DNA from: Streptomyces sp. C10-9-1
GTDB lineage: Bacteria > Actinomycetota > Actinomycetes > Streptomycetales > Streptomycetaceae
Length of the DNA stretch: 64,000 bases
Direction: 5' to 3'
Assembly: GCF_024497955.1 (NCBI RefSeq)
Contig: NZ_JANHKP010000019.1
Coordinates: 1 to 64,000, forward strand
Shown in pieces: positions 24,842 through 33,416 of this stretch (positions within the stretch are counted from its first letter, which is position 1; the number at the start of each line of letters is the position of its first letter). The notes below the pieces were generated by a model. The model was not told where the DNA came from. It saw nothing but the letters and a program-made list of their open reading frames with translations, and ran no database searches. A program made the translations under genes and the position numbers.

Positions 24842-26635
24842 GTGAACGGGGGCAGCCGCAAACGACGCCTGACGCAGCGCCTCTCCGCGCGGACCGCCGC
24901 GATGCAGTCCTCCGGTGTCCGCGGCCTCCGCTTCCGCCGCGGGCGGGGGCACCAGCCCTCCGACGGCTTCACCACCCGCAGCCGCCTGGCCTGGCTCAAC
25001 TCCGCGAGCACCCGGATCGGCACCACGCTCGACCTGGAGCGCACCGCCCAGGAGCTGGCCGAGTTCACCGTGCCGAGGTTCGCCGACGGGGCGGCCGTCG
25101 ACGTGCTGGAGCGGGTGCTCCGGGGCGAGGAGGGCTCCCGCTGGACCGGGGTCGGCATCCCGGAGAGCCGCGCGATGGCGGTCTGCGCCATCGACGAACT
25201 GGCCCTGCTGGAACCCACCCCGGTCGGGGACACCAACACGGTCGGCGAGGCGACGCACGAGACGCTGCTCCACCGCTACTGCCTGCGCCAGGGCAAACCG
25301 GTGCTGCTGGCGCGGATCGCCGACGAGGACTACGTGCGCATCGCACCCACCGCCAGCGCCGCCGCGAAGATGCGGGACGCCGGGGTGCACAGCTACCTCG
25401 CCGTACCGCTGATCGCCCGGGGCGTTCTGCTGGGCACCGCCGACTTCGTCCGTGCCGGCGGCACCCCGCCGTTCTCCACCACCGATCTGGCGCTCGCCGA
25501 GCAACTCGCCTCCCGGGCGGCCGTGTTCATGGACAACGCCCGGATGTACGGGCGCGAGCGGGAGCACGTGATCTCCCTCCAGCGCAGCCTGCTGCCCCGG
25601 GCCACCCCCCTCACCCCCGGGCTGAGGGTCCGCGCCGAGTACGCACCGGCCGCCGCGGCACGGGGCGTCGGCGGCGACTGGTACGACGTGATGGCGCTGC
25701 CGGGCGGCCGTACCGCGCTGATGGTGGGCGACGTGATGGGCCACGGGCTGCCGGCGGCGGCCACCATGGGGCGGCTGCGCGCGGTCGGCCGGACCCTGAT
25801 GACCCTCGACATGGCCCCCGAGCGGGTGCTGGCCAGGCTGGACCTGGCCACCCGCGACCTGGAGGACGAGCAGGTCGCCACGTGCCTGTGCGCCGTCTAC
25901 GACCCCGCGGACTCCACCTACACCTTCGCCAGCGCAGGGCACCTCCCGCCGCTGCTGCTCGACGGCCGGGGCGGTGCCGACCTCCTCGACGTCCCCGTCG
26001 GCGCGCCGCTGGGCGCCGGGGTCATCCCGTACGACCCGCTGCGGGTCTCGGTGCGCGAGGGGGCCCGTCTCGCGCTGTACACCGACGGCCTGGTCAAGAA
26101 CCGCACCGACGACATCGACGTGCAGCTGGAGGGGCTGCGCGGCCGGGCGAAGTCCATGGAGCCGCAGCGGATGGAGGACGGGGGGCTGCTCGCGGAAGCG
26201 CCGGGCGCCCGCCGCATCGACGAGGCGGTGCTGCTGGTCGCCGGGAGCACCGGCGGCCCGGACGACGACCTGCGGGTGTGGCCGCTCCCCCAGGAGGGCA
26301 ACGTCGCCTCCGTCGCCCGCGGCCTGGTCACCGGGCAGCTCGCCGACTGGGGGCTCGCGGAGCTGGCGGACGTCAGCGAACTGGTCGTCAGCGAGCTCGT
26401 CGGCAACGCCCTGCGCTACGGCAACGGCCCCGGTCAGCTGAGGCTCCTCCGCGGCGAGCGGCTCACCATCGAGGTCTCGGACACCGGCCCGGACCTCCCG
26501 CAGATCCAGCACGCCGACGTCAGCGACGAGGGCGGACGGGGACTCCAGCTGATCAACATGCTCTGCCGGCGGTGGGGTTCGTGCCGCACGGTGGGCGGCA
26601 AGGTCGTCTGGGCGGAGCAGAACGTCACACCGTGA
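24842..26635 (+). CDS. GAF-PP2C-HATPase regulator (RsbU/RsbW-like fusion)
   Basis: A 597-residue cytoplasmic protein with three domains. A GAF sensor spans about 55-225 (ending SRAAVFMDNARMY). A SpoIIE-type PP2C phosphatase spans about 235-460 (GGDWYDVM, MVGDVMGHGL, FASAGHLPPLLL, ALYTDGLV). An anti-sigma-type histidine-kinase-like ATPase spans about 480-595 (N-box ELVVSELVGNALRYG, G-box DEGGRGLQLI). The phosphatase would act on an anti-anti-sigma serine phosphate and the ATPase domain on the same switch in reverse, so one polypeptide may set both arms. In the last PP2C metal site the usual DD reads DE (IDEAVLLV). GTG start with GGGAGG about six bases upstream. Confidence 0.87.
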   Translation: MNGGSRKRRLTQRLSARTAAMQSSGVRGLRFRRGRGHQPSDGFTTRSRLAWLNSASTRIGTTLDLERTAQELAEFTVPRFADGAAVDVLERVLRGEEGSRWTGVGIPESRAMAVCAIDELALLEPTPVGDTNTVGEATHETLLHRYCLRQGKPVLLARIADEDYVRIAPTASAAAKMRDAGVHSYLAVPLIARGVLLGTADFVRAGGTPPFSTTDLALAEQLASRAAVFMDNARMYGREREHVISLQRSLLPRATPLTPGLRVRAEYAPAAAARGVGGDWYDVMALPGGRTALMVGDVMGHGLPAAATMGRLRAVGRTLMTLDMAPERVLARLDLATRDLEDEQVATCLCAVYDPADSTYTFASAGHLPPLLLDGRGGADLLDVPVGAPLGAGVIPYDPLRVSVREGARLALYTDGLVKNRTDDIDVQLEGLRGRAKSMEPQRMEDGGLLAEAPGARRIDEAVLLVAGSTGGPDDDLRVWPLPQEGNVASVARGLVTGQLADWGLAELADVSELVVSELVGNALRYGNGPGQLRLLRGERLTIEVSDTGPDLPQIQHADVSDEGGRGLQLINMLCRRWGSCRTVGGKVVWAEQNVTP

Positions 26636-26716
26636 ACCCGCCCGGGCCGACGGCGGCCGCTTCCCGGCCCGGCCCGGGCGGGGCCCGCGCGGCCGCAGCG
26701 TGACACCATCCGGTGT

Positions 26717-27877
26717 GTGGGCACGGTGAGCACGGTCGAGAAGGCACTGGCGGCGGCGCTGTACGCGGAGGGCGACGCCCCCCTCGACGCGGCCGCCTCC
26801 CTGCTCGCCGCCGACCCCGGAGCCGACGCGGAGCTGCGGCGGCGCGGCGAGGAGCTGCTGCGCCGCGCCTGGGAGCGCGGCTGGCAGCCCGCGGACGTCG
26901 CCCGGCTGGTCCGGCGGGACCTCGGGGAGGTGCACCACCGGCTGCTCGCGGAGCTGGTCGCGGCGGAGTCCGCGCACTACGGCCCGCGGCTGCCGCACCG
27001 CTGGGAGGCCCAGCTGCGGGACCTCGCCGGCGAGGTCCCGCCACCGGCGCGCGGCGACCGCTTCGGCCGTGCCACCGCGGTCCTGGAGCTGTACCGGCTG
27101 CTGGCCCGGCTGCCGCGCATCGAGGCCGTCGCCCCGCCGCCGGGCGCCGGGCCCTGTGCCGCACCGGCGGGCGCCCGGGAGGGGACCGGCCCGGAGCCGC
27201 GGATGCTCACCCGCGTCCGCGCCCTGCTCGCCAAGGCGGAGGCCACCGGCTACCCGCAGGAGGCCGAGGCGCTCACGGCCAAGGCCCAGGAGCTGATGGC
27301 CCGCCACAGCATCGACGAGGCGGTCCTCGCGCACGGTGCCCCCGCCGCGCACACGCCGTCGGCGCGCCGCATCGGCGTGGACGCGCCCTACGAGACGGCC
27401 AAGGCGGTGCTGCTGGACGTGGTCTCCTCCGCCAACCGCTGCCAGGCCGTGTGGAACGGCGCCTTCGGCTTCTCCACGGTGGTGGGCTTCGAGGGGGACC
27501 TGGAGTCGGTGGAGCTGCTCTACACGTCCCTGCTGGTGCAGGGGACCAGGGCGATGACGGCCGCCGAGTCCGCCCAGCGGGCCGGGGGGCGCAAGCGCAC
27601 CAGGACCTTCCGGCAGTCGTTCTGGACGGCGTACGCCTCCCGCATCGGCGAGCACCTGGCCGCCGTCGCCGAGGAGGCCGTCCCCGGCGAGCTGCTGCCG
27701 GTGCTGGCCACCCGTGACCTGGCCGTGGCCGACCGGACCCGGCGGATGTTCCCCGAGACGCGCACCGCGCGGGTGCGGGCGGCGACCGACGCCGCCGGAT
27801 GGCGCGACGGCACCTCGGCCGCCGACCGTGCGCACCGGGCCGCCCCCGGGCGGCCCCTGCCCGGGCGCCGGGCCTGA
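26717..27877 (+). CDS. DUF2786-domain protein
   Basis: A 386-residue cytoplasmic protein with the DUF2786 signature near residue 160: MLTRVRALLAKAEATGYP...EAEALTAKAQELMARHSI. The N-terminal 130 residues are helical and the C-terminal part has a WTAYASRIGEHL helix and a conserved family tail. Family function is unknown; members of this type also occur in phages and mycobacteria. GTG start at 26717. Convergent with lutC, 28 bases between the stops. Confidence 0.82.
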   Translation: MGTVSTVEKALAAALYAEGDAPLDAAASLLAADPGADAELRRRGEELLRRAWERGWQPADVARLVRRDLGEVHHRLLAELVAAESAHYGPRLPHRWEAQLRDLAGEVPPPARGDRFGRATAVLELYRLLARLPRIEAVAPPPGAGPCAAPAGAREGTGPEPRMLTRVRALLAKAEATGYPQEAEALTAKAQELMARHSIDEAVLAHGAPAAHTPSARRIGVDAPYETAKAVLLDVVSSANRCQAVWNGAFGFSTVVGFEGDLESVELLYTSLLVQGTRAMTAAESAQRAGGRKRTRTFRQSFWTAYASRIGEHLAAVAEEAVPGELLPVLATRDLAVADRTRRMFPETRTARVRAATDAAGWRDGTSAADRAHRAAPGRPLPGRRA

Positions 27878-27905
27878 CCGCCCGGCCGGTGCCGGTCCGC
27901 ACCGC

Positions 27906-28544
27906 TCAGGCGTCGGTGCGCAGCACGACCTCCAGGACGCGCGGCCCGTGGACGCCCTCCACCCGCTCCAGTTCGATGTCGGAGGTGGCGGAAGGCCCGC
28001 TGACCAGCGTCGTCGGCCGTCCGGGTACGAGGAGGGCGAGCGCCTCGGGCACTCCCGCCGCGACGGTCGAGAGGCCGACGACCAGGACGTGGACGTCGGG
28101 GACGAGGGACAGGGCGCGGCGGCCCTGGTCGGGGGAGCCGTCGAGAAGGACGGTACCGGTCTCGGCGCAGGCCGCTGCGGAGGCCGTGACCACGGCGTCG
28201 AGGCCGTCGAGCATGCGGGGGGAGACCGCGGCCGAGTCGACCAGGACCTCCCCGCCGAACCGCTCCAGCCAGGCCGGGTCCAGTCCGGGCGGGACCCCGA
28301 CGCGCCGGGCCCCGTGGGCGTCCAGGGCCCCCGCCACGGCCTCGGCCGTGGCCGCGGCGGTGCAGACGCGGACGCCCGCCCGGTAGTCGGCCAGCCGCCC
28401 GGTGAACAGCGCCAGCCGCTCGTCGTCCGGCAGCGTGCGGCCCGTGCGGTAGGCGCGGGGGACGGGCTGCCGCCCCGGGGGCGCCAGCGCCAGGGCGTCC
28501 CGGATGCGCCCGAGCACCGCCTCCCGTGCCGTCGGCCCGCTCAC
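27906..28544 (-). CDS. lutC: LutC/YkgG-family lactate utilisation protein
   Basis: A 212-residue protein of the LutC/YkgG (DUF162) family, with the characteristic ASAAACAETGTVLLD segment and the C-terminal LVSGPSATSDIELERVEGVHGPR motif. It is the third component of the LutABC complex that oxidises L-lactate to pyruvate with iron-sulfur proteins. The GTG start overlaps the lutB stop (GTGA), so the two are translationally coupled. Last gene of the operon VOC, lutA, lutB, lutC. Confidence 0.9.
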   Translation of the reverse strand: MSGPTAREAVLGRIRDALALAPPGRQPVPRAYRTGRTLPDDERLALFTGRLADYRAGVRVCTAAATAEAVAGALDAHGARRVGVPPGLDPAWLERFGGEVLVDSAAVSPRMLDGLDAVVTASAAACAETGTVLLDGSPDQGRRALSLVPDVHVLVVGLSTVAAGVPEALALLVPGRPTTLVSGPSATSDIELERVEGVHGPRVLEVVLRTDA

Positions 28545-30184
28545 CGCTCCTCCTCGCGCCGGTCGTGCCCGTCCGCCGGGGCGCCGCCGCCCGGCCCCTC
28601 GTGTGCCGCGCGGCGGCGCTCGCCCTCGCGTGCCGCGGCGCGCATCGCCGCGGCACCCTCCGGCGAGGCGAACCACGACCGGAAGGCATCGCGCGCGGGC
28701 ACGGGTGCGTCCCGGGCCTCCGTCCAGCCGGCGAGCGGCGGTGGCAGCCGGGTGATCCGCCCCTCCCGCCTCGCGGCGGCGCGGGCGAGCCGGGCGGCGG
28801 TCCGCTGGGCGGCCGTGTAGAGCCGCGGCCGCCGCATGACGGCCCCGGCGGTCCGCATCGCGAGCGCCTCCGGGGTGCGCCCGGCCTCCTCCGTGTGGCG
28901 GCGGCGCAGGTCGACCAGCATCGCGGGGAGGTCGATCCGTACCGGACAGGCGTCCAGGCAGGCCCCGCAGAGCGTCGAGGCGTAGGGGAGGGTGCGGTTC
29001 GGATCGTCCCCGGTGGCGTGCATCCCGGCCAGGTACGGGCTCAGCACCGCCCCGATCGGCCCCGGGTAGGTGGAGCCGTAGGCGTGGCCGCCCACCCGCT
29101 CGTACACCGGGCAGACGTTGAGGCAGGCGGAGCAGCGGATGCAGCCGAGCGCACCGCGGCCGAGCGGGTCGGCGAGCGCCGCGGTGCGGCCGTTGTCGAG
29201 GAGGACCAGATGGACCTCCTGGGGCCCGTCGCCCGGGGTGACCCCGGTCCACAGGGAGGTGTAGGGGTTCATCCGCTCGCCCGTGGCGGACCGGGGCAGC
29301 AGTTGCAGGAAGACCTCCAGGTCCCGGTGGAGCGGGACCACCTTCTCGATGCCCATGACGGTGATCAGCGTCCGCGGCAGGGTCAGGCACATCCGGCCGT
29401 TGCCCTCCGACTCCACCACGCACAGGGTGCCCGTCTCCGCGATGCCGAAGTTCGCTCCGGAGACGGCGACGGGCACCGTGAGGAACCTCTCGCGCAGATG
29501 GGCCCGTGCCGCGGCGGCGAGTTCCGCCGGGTCGGACCCGAGCCGGGGGTCGGCATCCGGGATGCCGTCGCGGAGGATCCCGCGGATCTCCTCCCGGTTG
29601 CGGTGGATCGCGGGGACCAGGATGTGGGAGGGGCGGTCGCCGGAGAGCTGGACGATCAGCTCGGCCAGGTCGGTCTCGTATGCGGTGATGCCCTGCCGTG
29701 CCAGGTGCTCGTTGAGTCCGATCTCCTGGGTGGCCATGGACTTGACCTTGACGACCTCCTCGGAGCCCGTCTCCCGGACCAGGCGGGTGACGATCGCGTT
29801 GGCCTCCGCCGCGTCGCGGGCCCAGTGCACGGTGCCGCCGCGCCCGGTGAACGCGGCCTCCAGCTGCGGCAGCAGCTCGGGCAGGCGGTCCAGGGCCTCG
29901 GACTTGAGCGCGGCGCCCGCGTCGCGCAGCCGCTCCCAGTCCGGCAGTTCCCTGGTGGCGGCCAGCCGCCTGGCGCGGATGGTGCCGGTCGCGCGGCGCA
30001 GGTTGTCCCGGAGGGTGTGGTCGCCGAGGGCCGCGCGGGCCGCCCGGGGGAAGGGCGTGTCGCCGCGCAGGCGGCCGGTGCCCGGCGGAGCGTGCGGGGG
30101 CGGGGCGGGTGTCCCGGGAAGCGGGCGCTCCGGCGGGTCGTCCCCGGACCCGGCGGCGGCGCCGGGGCGGGAGGGGCGGGTCAT
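28541..30184 (-). CDS. lutB: LutB iron-sulfur lactate dehydrogenase subunit
   Basis: A 547-residue protein with the LutB/YkgF core: the DUF162-like nucleotide-binding region (EEVVKVKSMATQEIGLNEHL, GANFGIAETGTL) and two [4Fe-4S] clusters, CIRCSACLNVCP and CGACLDACP. It passes electrons from lactate in the LutABC complex. Both ends are longer than in Bacillus: about 45 disordered proline-rich residues at the N-terminus and an arginine/glutamate-rich tail. The ATG overlaps the lutA stop (ATGA at 30181-30184). Confidence 0.92.
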   Translation of the reverse strand: MTRPSRPGAAAGSGDDPPERPLPGTPAPPPHAPPGTGRLRGDTPFPRAARAALGDHTLRDNLRRATGTIRARRLAATRELPDWERLRDAGAALKSEALDRLPELLPQLEAAFTGRGGTVHWARDAAEANAIVTRLVRETGSEEVVKVKSMATQEIGLNEHLARQGITAYETDLAELIVQLSGDRPSHILVPAIHRNREEIRGILRDGIPDADPRLGSDPAELAAAARAHLRERFLTVPVAVSGANFGIAETGTLCVVESEGNGRMCLTLPRTLITVMGIEKVVPLHRDLEVFLQLLPRSATGERMNPYTSLWTGVTPGDGPQEVHLVLLDNGRTAALADPLGRGALGCIRCSACLNVCPVYERVGGHAYGSTYPGPIGAVLSPYLAGMHATGDDPNRTLPYASTLCGACLDACPVRIDLPAMLVDLRRRHTEEAGRTPEALAMRTAGAVMRRPRLYTAAQRTAARLARAAARREGRITRLPPPLAGWTEARDAPVPARDAFRSWFASPEGAAAMRAAAREGERRRAAHEGPGGGAPADGHDRREEER

Positions 30185-30951
30185 CGGGCGGCCTCCTCGG
30201 TCAGGGGGTGGGGCGCGTCGCGGGTGGCGGCGAGGATCTGCGCGAGGTGGAGGGTCCTCGGGCCGGACCGCAGGCGGGAGAAGCCCCCGCCGATGTGCAT
30301 CAGGCAGGAGGAGTCCGCGGCGGTGCAGACCTCGGCGCCGGTCGAGGCGATGCGGTCCAGGGTGTCCCCGAGCATCGCGGTGGAGGTCGCGGCGTTCTTC
30401 AGGGCGAAGGTCCCGCCGAAGCCGCAGCAGGAGTCGTCCCGGGGCGGCCGGAGGAGCTCGATGCCCTCGACGGACCGCAGCAGCGCCAGCGACCTGTCTG
30501 CCGACCGGAGCATCCGCAGGGAGTGGCAGGTGGGGTGGTAGGCCACGCGGTGCGGGAACCAGGCGCCCACGTCGGTGGTGCCCAGGACGTCGACGAGCAG
30601 CTCGGTGAGCTCGTAGGTCTTGGCGCCCACCTCCTCCACCGCGGCGGCCAGGCGCGGGTCGCCGTACCGTGCGGCGACCTGGGCGTGCTGGTGGCGGACG
30701 CAGCCCGTGCACGAGGCGGAAGGCAGGACCACCGCGTCCACGGCGGGGTCCCGGAAGAGTCCGGCGAACTGCCGCACGAGAGGGAGGGCGGTGCGCTGGT
30801 AGCCGGTGTTGACGTGCATCTGGCCGCAGCAGGTCTGCTCCGGGGGGAACACCACCTCGTGGCCCAGCCGGGCGAGGAGCAGGGCGGTGGCCCGTGCGGC
30901 CTCGGGGAAGAGGGTGTCCGCGAGGCAGGTCGCGAAGAGCCCGACGCGCAC
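30181..30951 (-). CDS. lutA: LutA cysteine-rich subunit of lactate utilisation complex
   Basis: A 256-residue (Fe-S)-binding protein with two CCG-type cysteine motifs, EQTCCGQMHVN and DSCCGFGGTFA, preceded by SASCTGCVRH and HPTCHSLRM. This is the heterodisulfide-reductase-like arrangement of LutA/YkgE. The GTG start lies six bases after the stop of the VOC gene, so all four genes are probably one transcript. Confidence 0.92.
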   Translation of the reverse strand: MRVGLFATCLADTLFPEAARATALLLARLGHEVVFPPEQTCCGQMHVNTGYQRTALPLVRQFAGLFRDPAVDAVVLPSASCTGCVRHQHAQVAARYGDPRLAAAVEEVGAKTYELTELLVDVLGTTDVGAWFPHRVAYHPTCHSLRMLRSADRSLALLRSVEGIELLRPPRDDSCCGFGGTFALKNAATSTAMLGDTLDRIASTGAEVCTAADSSCLMHIGGGFSRLRSGPRTLHLAQILAATRDAPHPLTEEAAR

Positions 30952-30957
30952 GGCGGT

Positions 30958-31389
30958 TCAGGCCGGGCCGGCGGCGACGCAGAACTCGTTGCCCTCGGGA
31001 TCGGCTATGACGACATGGTGCCCGTCGAAGGTCTCCAGGACGGTGCCGCCCGCCGCGGCCAGGCGCCCGGCCTCGTCCCGGATGCGGGCCCAGCGCTCCG
31101 CGGCGGTGCCGTGGCCGGGGAGGCGGATGTCCAGGTGCAGCCTGTTCTTGGCGCTCTTCGGCTCGGGGACCTCCAGCAGGCTCAGCCGGGGGCCCCTGCC
31201 CTCGGGGTCGCACAGCCAGGCGCCGCCGAGCCCGTCCTCCTCGTCCTCCTCGAACTGGGCCAGCCATTCCTCCCGTGTGGTGAAGGGCGGGGGCGGGGGC
31301 TCGTCGACGTAGCCCAGCGCGGTGCGCCAGAAGGCGGCCAGCCGTTCGGCGTCCGCGCAGTCCAGCGTGAGATCCAGTCGGGATGCCAT
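30958..31389 (-). CDS. VOC-superfamily (glyoxalase/bleomycin-resistance-like) protein
   Basis: A 143-residue vicinal-oxygen-chelate protein: DLTLDCADAERLAAFWRTALGY opening strand-helix, a RLHLDIRL middle strand with a metal-ligand type histidine, and the final GHHVVIADPEGNEFCV strand ending in the usual glutamate. No active-site set identifies a substrate. It is the promoter-proximal gene of the lut operon, which suggests a link to lactate or aldehyde metabolism, but co-transcription alone does not prove it. Confidence 0.85.
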   Translation of the reverse strand: MASRLDLTLDCADAERLAAFWRTALGYVDEPPPPPFTTREEWLAQFEEDEEDGLGGAWLCDPEGRGPRLSLLEVPEPKSAKNRLHLDIRLPGHGTAAERWARIRDEAGRLAAAGGTVLETFDGHHVVIADPEGNEFCVAAGPA

Positions 31390-31507
31390 GGAGGGACGGT
31401 ACCTCCCGCCGCCGACAGCGTCCCGGGACGCGGCGGGATCCGGTGGCGCCGCGGGGCGCCGCGGGCGGGGGCGGCAGGCGGGCCCGGGCGGGCGGCGGCG
31501 CCGGGGC

Positions 31508-32002
31508 TCAGGGGGTGGGCAGCGCCGTGGGCAGGCCCTCGGGGAGCGAACCGCCCTCGCTCCTGCGCAGGGTGTCCTCCGTGCCGCCGTCCCAGGCGAC
31601 GAGCAGCGTGGTGCCGTCCCCGGGCCGGATGGTGCCCGAGGTCCGGTCGGTGCTGCCGTCCGAGCAGGTCAGTGTCAGCTTCCAGGGGCCGGTGCCGGTG
31701 ACGTCGCCCGTGCAGGCGCGGCCCTCGGCCAGCAGGGCCACCTTCCCCCGCGTGAGGGAGAGCACGACGGGCTTGGCGTCGGTCAGTCCGGCCCAGGTGC
31801 CTTCGATGCCCCCGGCGGCGCCGTCCGCCCCGCCGTCCTGGACGCCGGTCGGATCGGGCGAGGCGGTGGCGGCGGGCGTCGTGGGGGCTGCGTCCCTGTC
31901 CTCGCCGTCCGCCGCCTCGTCGCCGCTTGCGCAGCCGCCCAGGACGAGGGCCGCGAGGGCGGTCGCGGTGGCGGCCGCCGTGCGAAGAGCGGTGGTGCGC
32001 AT
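31508..32002 (-). CDS. Putative secreted lipoprotein
   Basis: A 164-residue protein with a lipoprotein signal peptide (hydrophobic core and lipobox LGGC, Cys at about residue 24), an acidic alanine/threonine/proline-rich linker, and a small beta domain starting GIEGTWAG with one pair of cysteines (RACTGD, LTCSDG). The GTWxG strand with regular beta repeats resembles calycin-like folds, but I do not recognise the family. Divergent from the DUF397 gene; between it and the VOC gene (31390-31507) I see only GC-rich sequence. Confidence 0.78.
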   Translation of the reverse strand: MRTTALRTAAATATALAALVLGGCASGDEAADGEDRDAAPTTPAATASPDPTGVQDGGADGAAGGIEGTWAGLTDAKPVVLSLTRGKVALLAEGRACTGDVTGTGPWKLTLTCSDGSTDRTSGTIRPGDGTTLLVAWDGGTEDTLRRSEGGSLPEGLPTALPTP

Positions 32003-32168
32003 GGAGGTTCCCCCTGGGTGGTGTCGGAGAGACCGCGCAAAGCTACCAGGGCCCCGCGGGTGCTTCCGGGGGCCCTCGCCGGATCTCCACAACCGGGCCG
32101 CGGGCGGGGGAGGAACGGGGAGCCTGCCGCGGGCCGGGCGGAGCGTGTAACCGGGGGAACACCCCCTG

Positions 32169-32178
32169 TGCACGTGCA
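32169..32178. promoter_or_regulatory. Palindrome TGCACGTGCA upstream of DUF397 gene
   Basis: A perfect 10-bp palindrome followed by further half-sites (GTGCAT at 32186-32191, TGCACATG at 32199). It lies about 100 bases upstream of the DUF397 start. An identical palindrome occurs at 33198-33207 in the promoter region of the XRE/ATPase pair, so it is a candidate operator of the XRE regulator. Confidence 0.5.
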
Positions 32179-32221
32179 TCGACCCGTGCATTGGCTTCTG
32201 CACATGGCATATGAACGCGGC

Positions 32222-32227
32222 TATGAT
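32222..32227 (+). promoter_or_regulatory. Candidate -10 box of the DUF397 gene
   Basis: TATGAT lies 44 bases before the GTG start at 32271, in the most AT-rich part of this intergenic region. It is close to the vegetative -10 consensus; no good -35 hexamer is present at 17-18 bases, as with many activator-dependent streptomycete promoters. Confidence 0.4.
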
Positions 32228-32270
32228 CCGGCGTAGTTGACACCTGCACCTTGTACCCCGGGAGCGACTT

Positions 32271-32507
32271 GTGCACCACGTGTACAGCGGCATGGCGGCC
32301 ACGGAGCTTCAGGGGGTCGTCTGGCAGAAGAGCAGACACAGCAACTCCCAGGGCTCCTGCGTCGAGTTCGCCAAGCTGCCCGGCGGCGATGTGGCGATGC
32401 GCAACTCGCGGCACCCGGAAGGTCCCGCACTCGTGTACACGACGGCGGAGATAGAGGCGCTGCTCCTCGGGGCCAAGGACGGCGAGTTCGACCACCTGGT
32501 GGCCTGA
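32271..32507 (+). CDS. DUF397-domain protein (WhiJ-module small partner)
   Basis: A 78-residue protein with the DUF397 core: VVWQKSRHSNSQGSCVEFA, then DVAMRNSRHPEGPALVYT and a C-terminal EIEALLLGAKDGEFDHL helix. DUF397 proteins are the small partners of XRE/Scr1-type regulators in streptomycete development (WhiJ family) and may act as toxin-like or antirepressor factors. The GTG at 32271 has GGGAG eight bases upstream; a later ATG (codon 8) is possible. It converges on the ATPase gene of the same module. Confidence 0.88.
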   Translation: MHHVYSGMAATELQGVVWQKSRHSNSQGSCVEFAKLPGGDVAMRNSRHPEGPALVYTTAEIEALLLGAKDGEFDHLVA

Positions 32508-32577
32508 GCGCCGGGGCGCCCGGCCGGTGCCGCCCGGGGGCCCCGCAGGGCCGCGGCGCGGTCCGGCGGGGTGCGCC

Positions 32578-33093
32578 TCATCCCAGCCGGAAGAGCGCCC
32601 AGACGACCTTGCCCCGCAGCGCCCCGGCGAGCGGATGCCAGCCCCAGCCGTCGCTGAAGGACTCCACCAGCAGCAGCCCGCGCCCCGACTCGGCGGCGAA
32701 GTCCTCCTCCGCCTGCCGGGCGGTGGGGCCCTCGTCGCTGGGGTCGCGCACCGCGCACACCAGGCGCCCCGTCCAGCGCATCAGGTGCAGCCGCACCGGT
32801 GTCTCGCCGGCCTGCTCGTGTGCCTCGCACCCGGGCCGGGTCGGCCCGCCCTCGGGGGCCAGCGCGTGGCGCAGGGCGTTGGTGACGAGTTCGGAGACGA
32901 CCAGCGCCACGTCGTCGAAGCGGTGCGCGAGGTCCCACTGGCCGAGCGTCGCCCGGGTGAACTGCCGTGCGCCGCGCACCGCTTCGTGGCGGGGCGGCAG
33001 GGCGCAGGAGGCGGAGGTGGCCGCGGTCGAGGGGTCGGTCGGGTAGAGCCCCTGCCTTAACGGCGCGAGCATGGTCGATCGATTCGTCCCCAT
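32578..33093 (-). CDS. Anti-sigma-factor-like ATPase (HATPase_c, WhiJ/AbaA-type module) with a TTA codon
   Basis: A 171-residue GHKL-type ATP-binding protein of the RsbW/SpoIIAB class: helix ARQFTRATLGQWDLAHRFDD, N-box VALVVSELVTNALRH and G-box ESGRGLLLVESFSD. Such proteins accompany WhiJ-type regulators and DUF397 proteins in many copies per genome. Codon 12 is TTA (33058-33060), the rare leucine codon read by the bldA tRNA, so translation should depend on bldA and be delayed in development. The ATG at 33093 is taken; the alternative ATG at codon 8 would keep the TTA. Confidence 0.88.
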   Translation of the reverse strand: MGTNRSTMLAPLRQGLYPTDPSTAATSASCALPPRHEAVRGARQFTRATLGQWDLAHRFDDVALVVSELVTNALRHALAPEGGPTRPGCEAHEQAGETPVRLHLMRWTGRLVCAVRDPSDEGPTARQAEEDFAAESGRGLLLVESFSDGWGWHPLAGALRGKVVWALFRLG

Positions 33094-33416
33094 GCGAGGC
33101 ACTCCCGGGATTCGCTGCTGTGGCGCTACGACACGAACGAGCACGCAGGTGCGCGAGCACCATCGTTCCCAATGCGTAGGGCAGATGCAAGGGCAGATGC
33201 ACGTGCACGCGCCGGACCTGTCCGCGCCCGTGGCGGTTGCTGCTCATTTCTTCCACAGGCCGGTCGGGAGGCCCGGCGGCACTGTCTACTCTTTCCGTAA
33301 CCGCACGAGTACAGGCTGAAGCCTTTTGGTGGCAGAATCCGGCTCTTGGGTTTCGGGAGGCACTCGGCGACGATCGGACGCAGTGAAGTGGTGTACGGAT
33401 GGGGAGGGTTCGGGTC
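33094..33416. promoter_or_regulatory. Divergent regulatory region with TGCACGTGCA palindrome (33198-33207)
   Basis: This 323-base stretch separates the divergent ATPase and XRE genes. It holds the palindrome TGCACGTGCA at 33198-33207, preceded by two GCAGATGCA-type half-sites (33181-33189 and 33193-33200). The same palindrome precedes the DUF397 gene. The remainder is relatively AT-rich for this genome and must contain both promoters; I see no open reading frame with support. Confidence 0.5.

Noticed and set aside
22802-27835. A continuous minus-strand open frame of 1677 codons
   Set aside because: Only the part up to 24466 encodes the polymerase. The rest is antisense to the clearly coding GAF-PP2C-ATPase and DUF2786 genes and arises from high-GC third positions.
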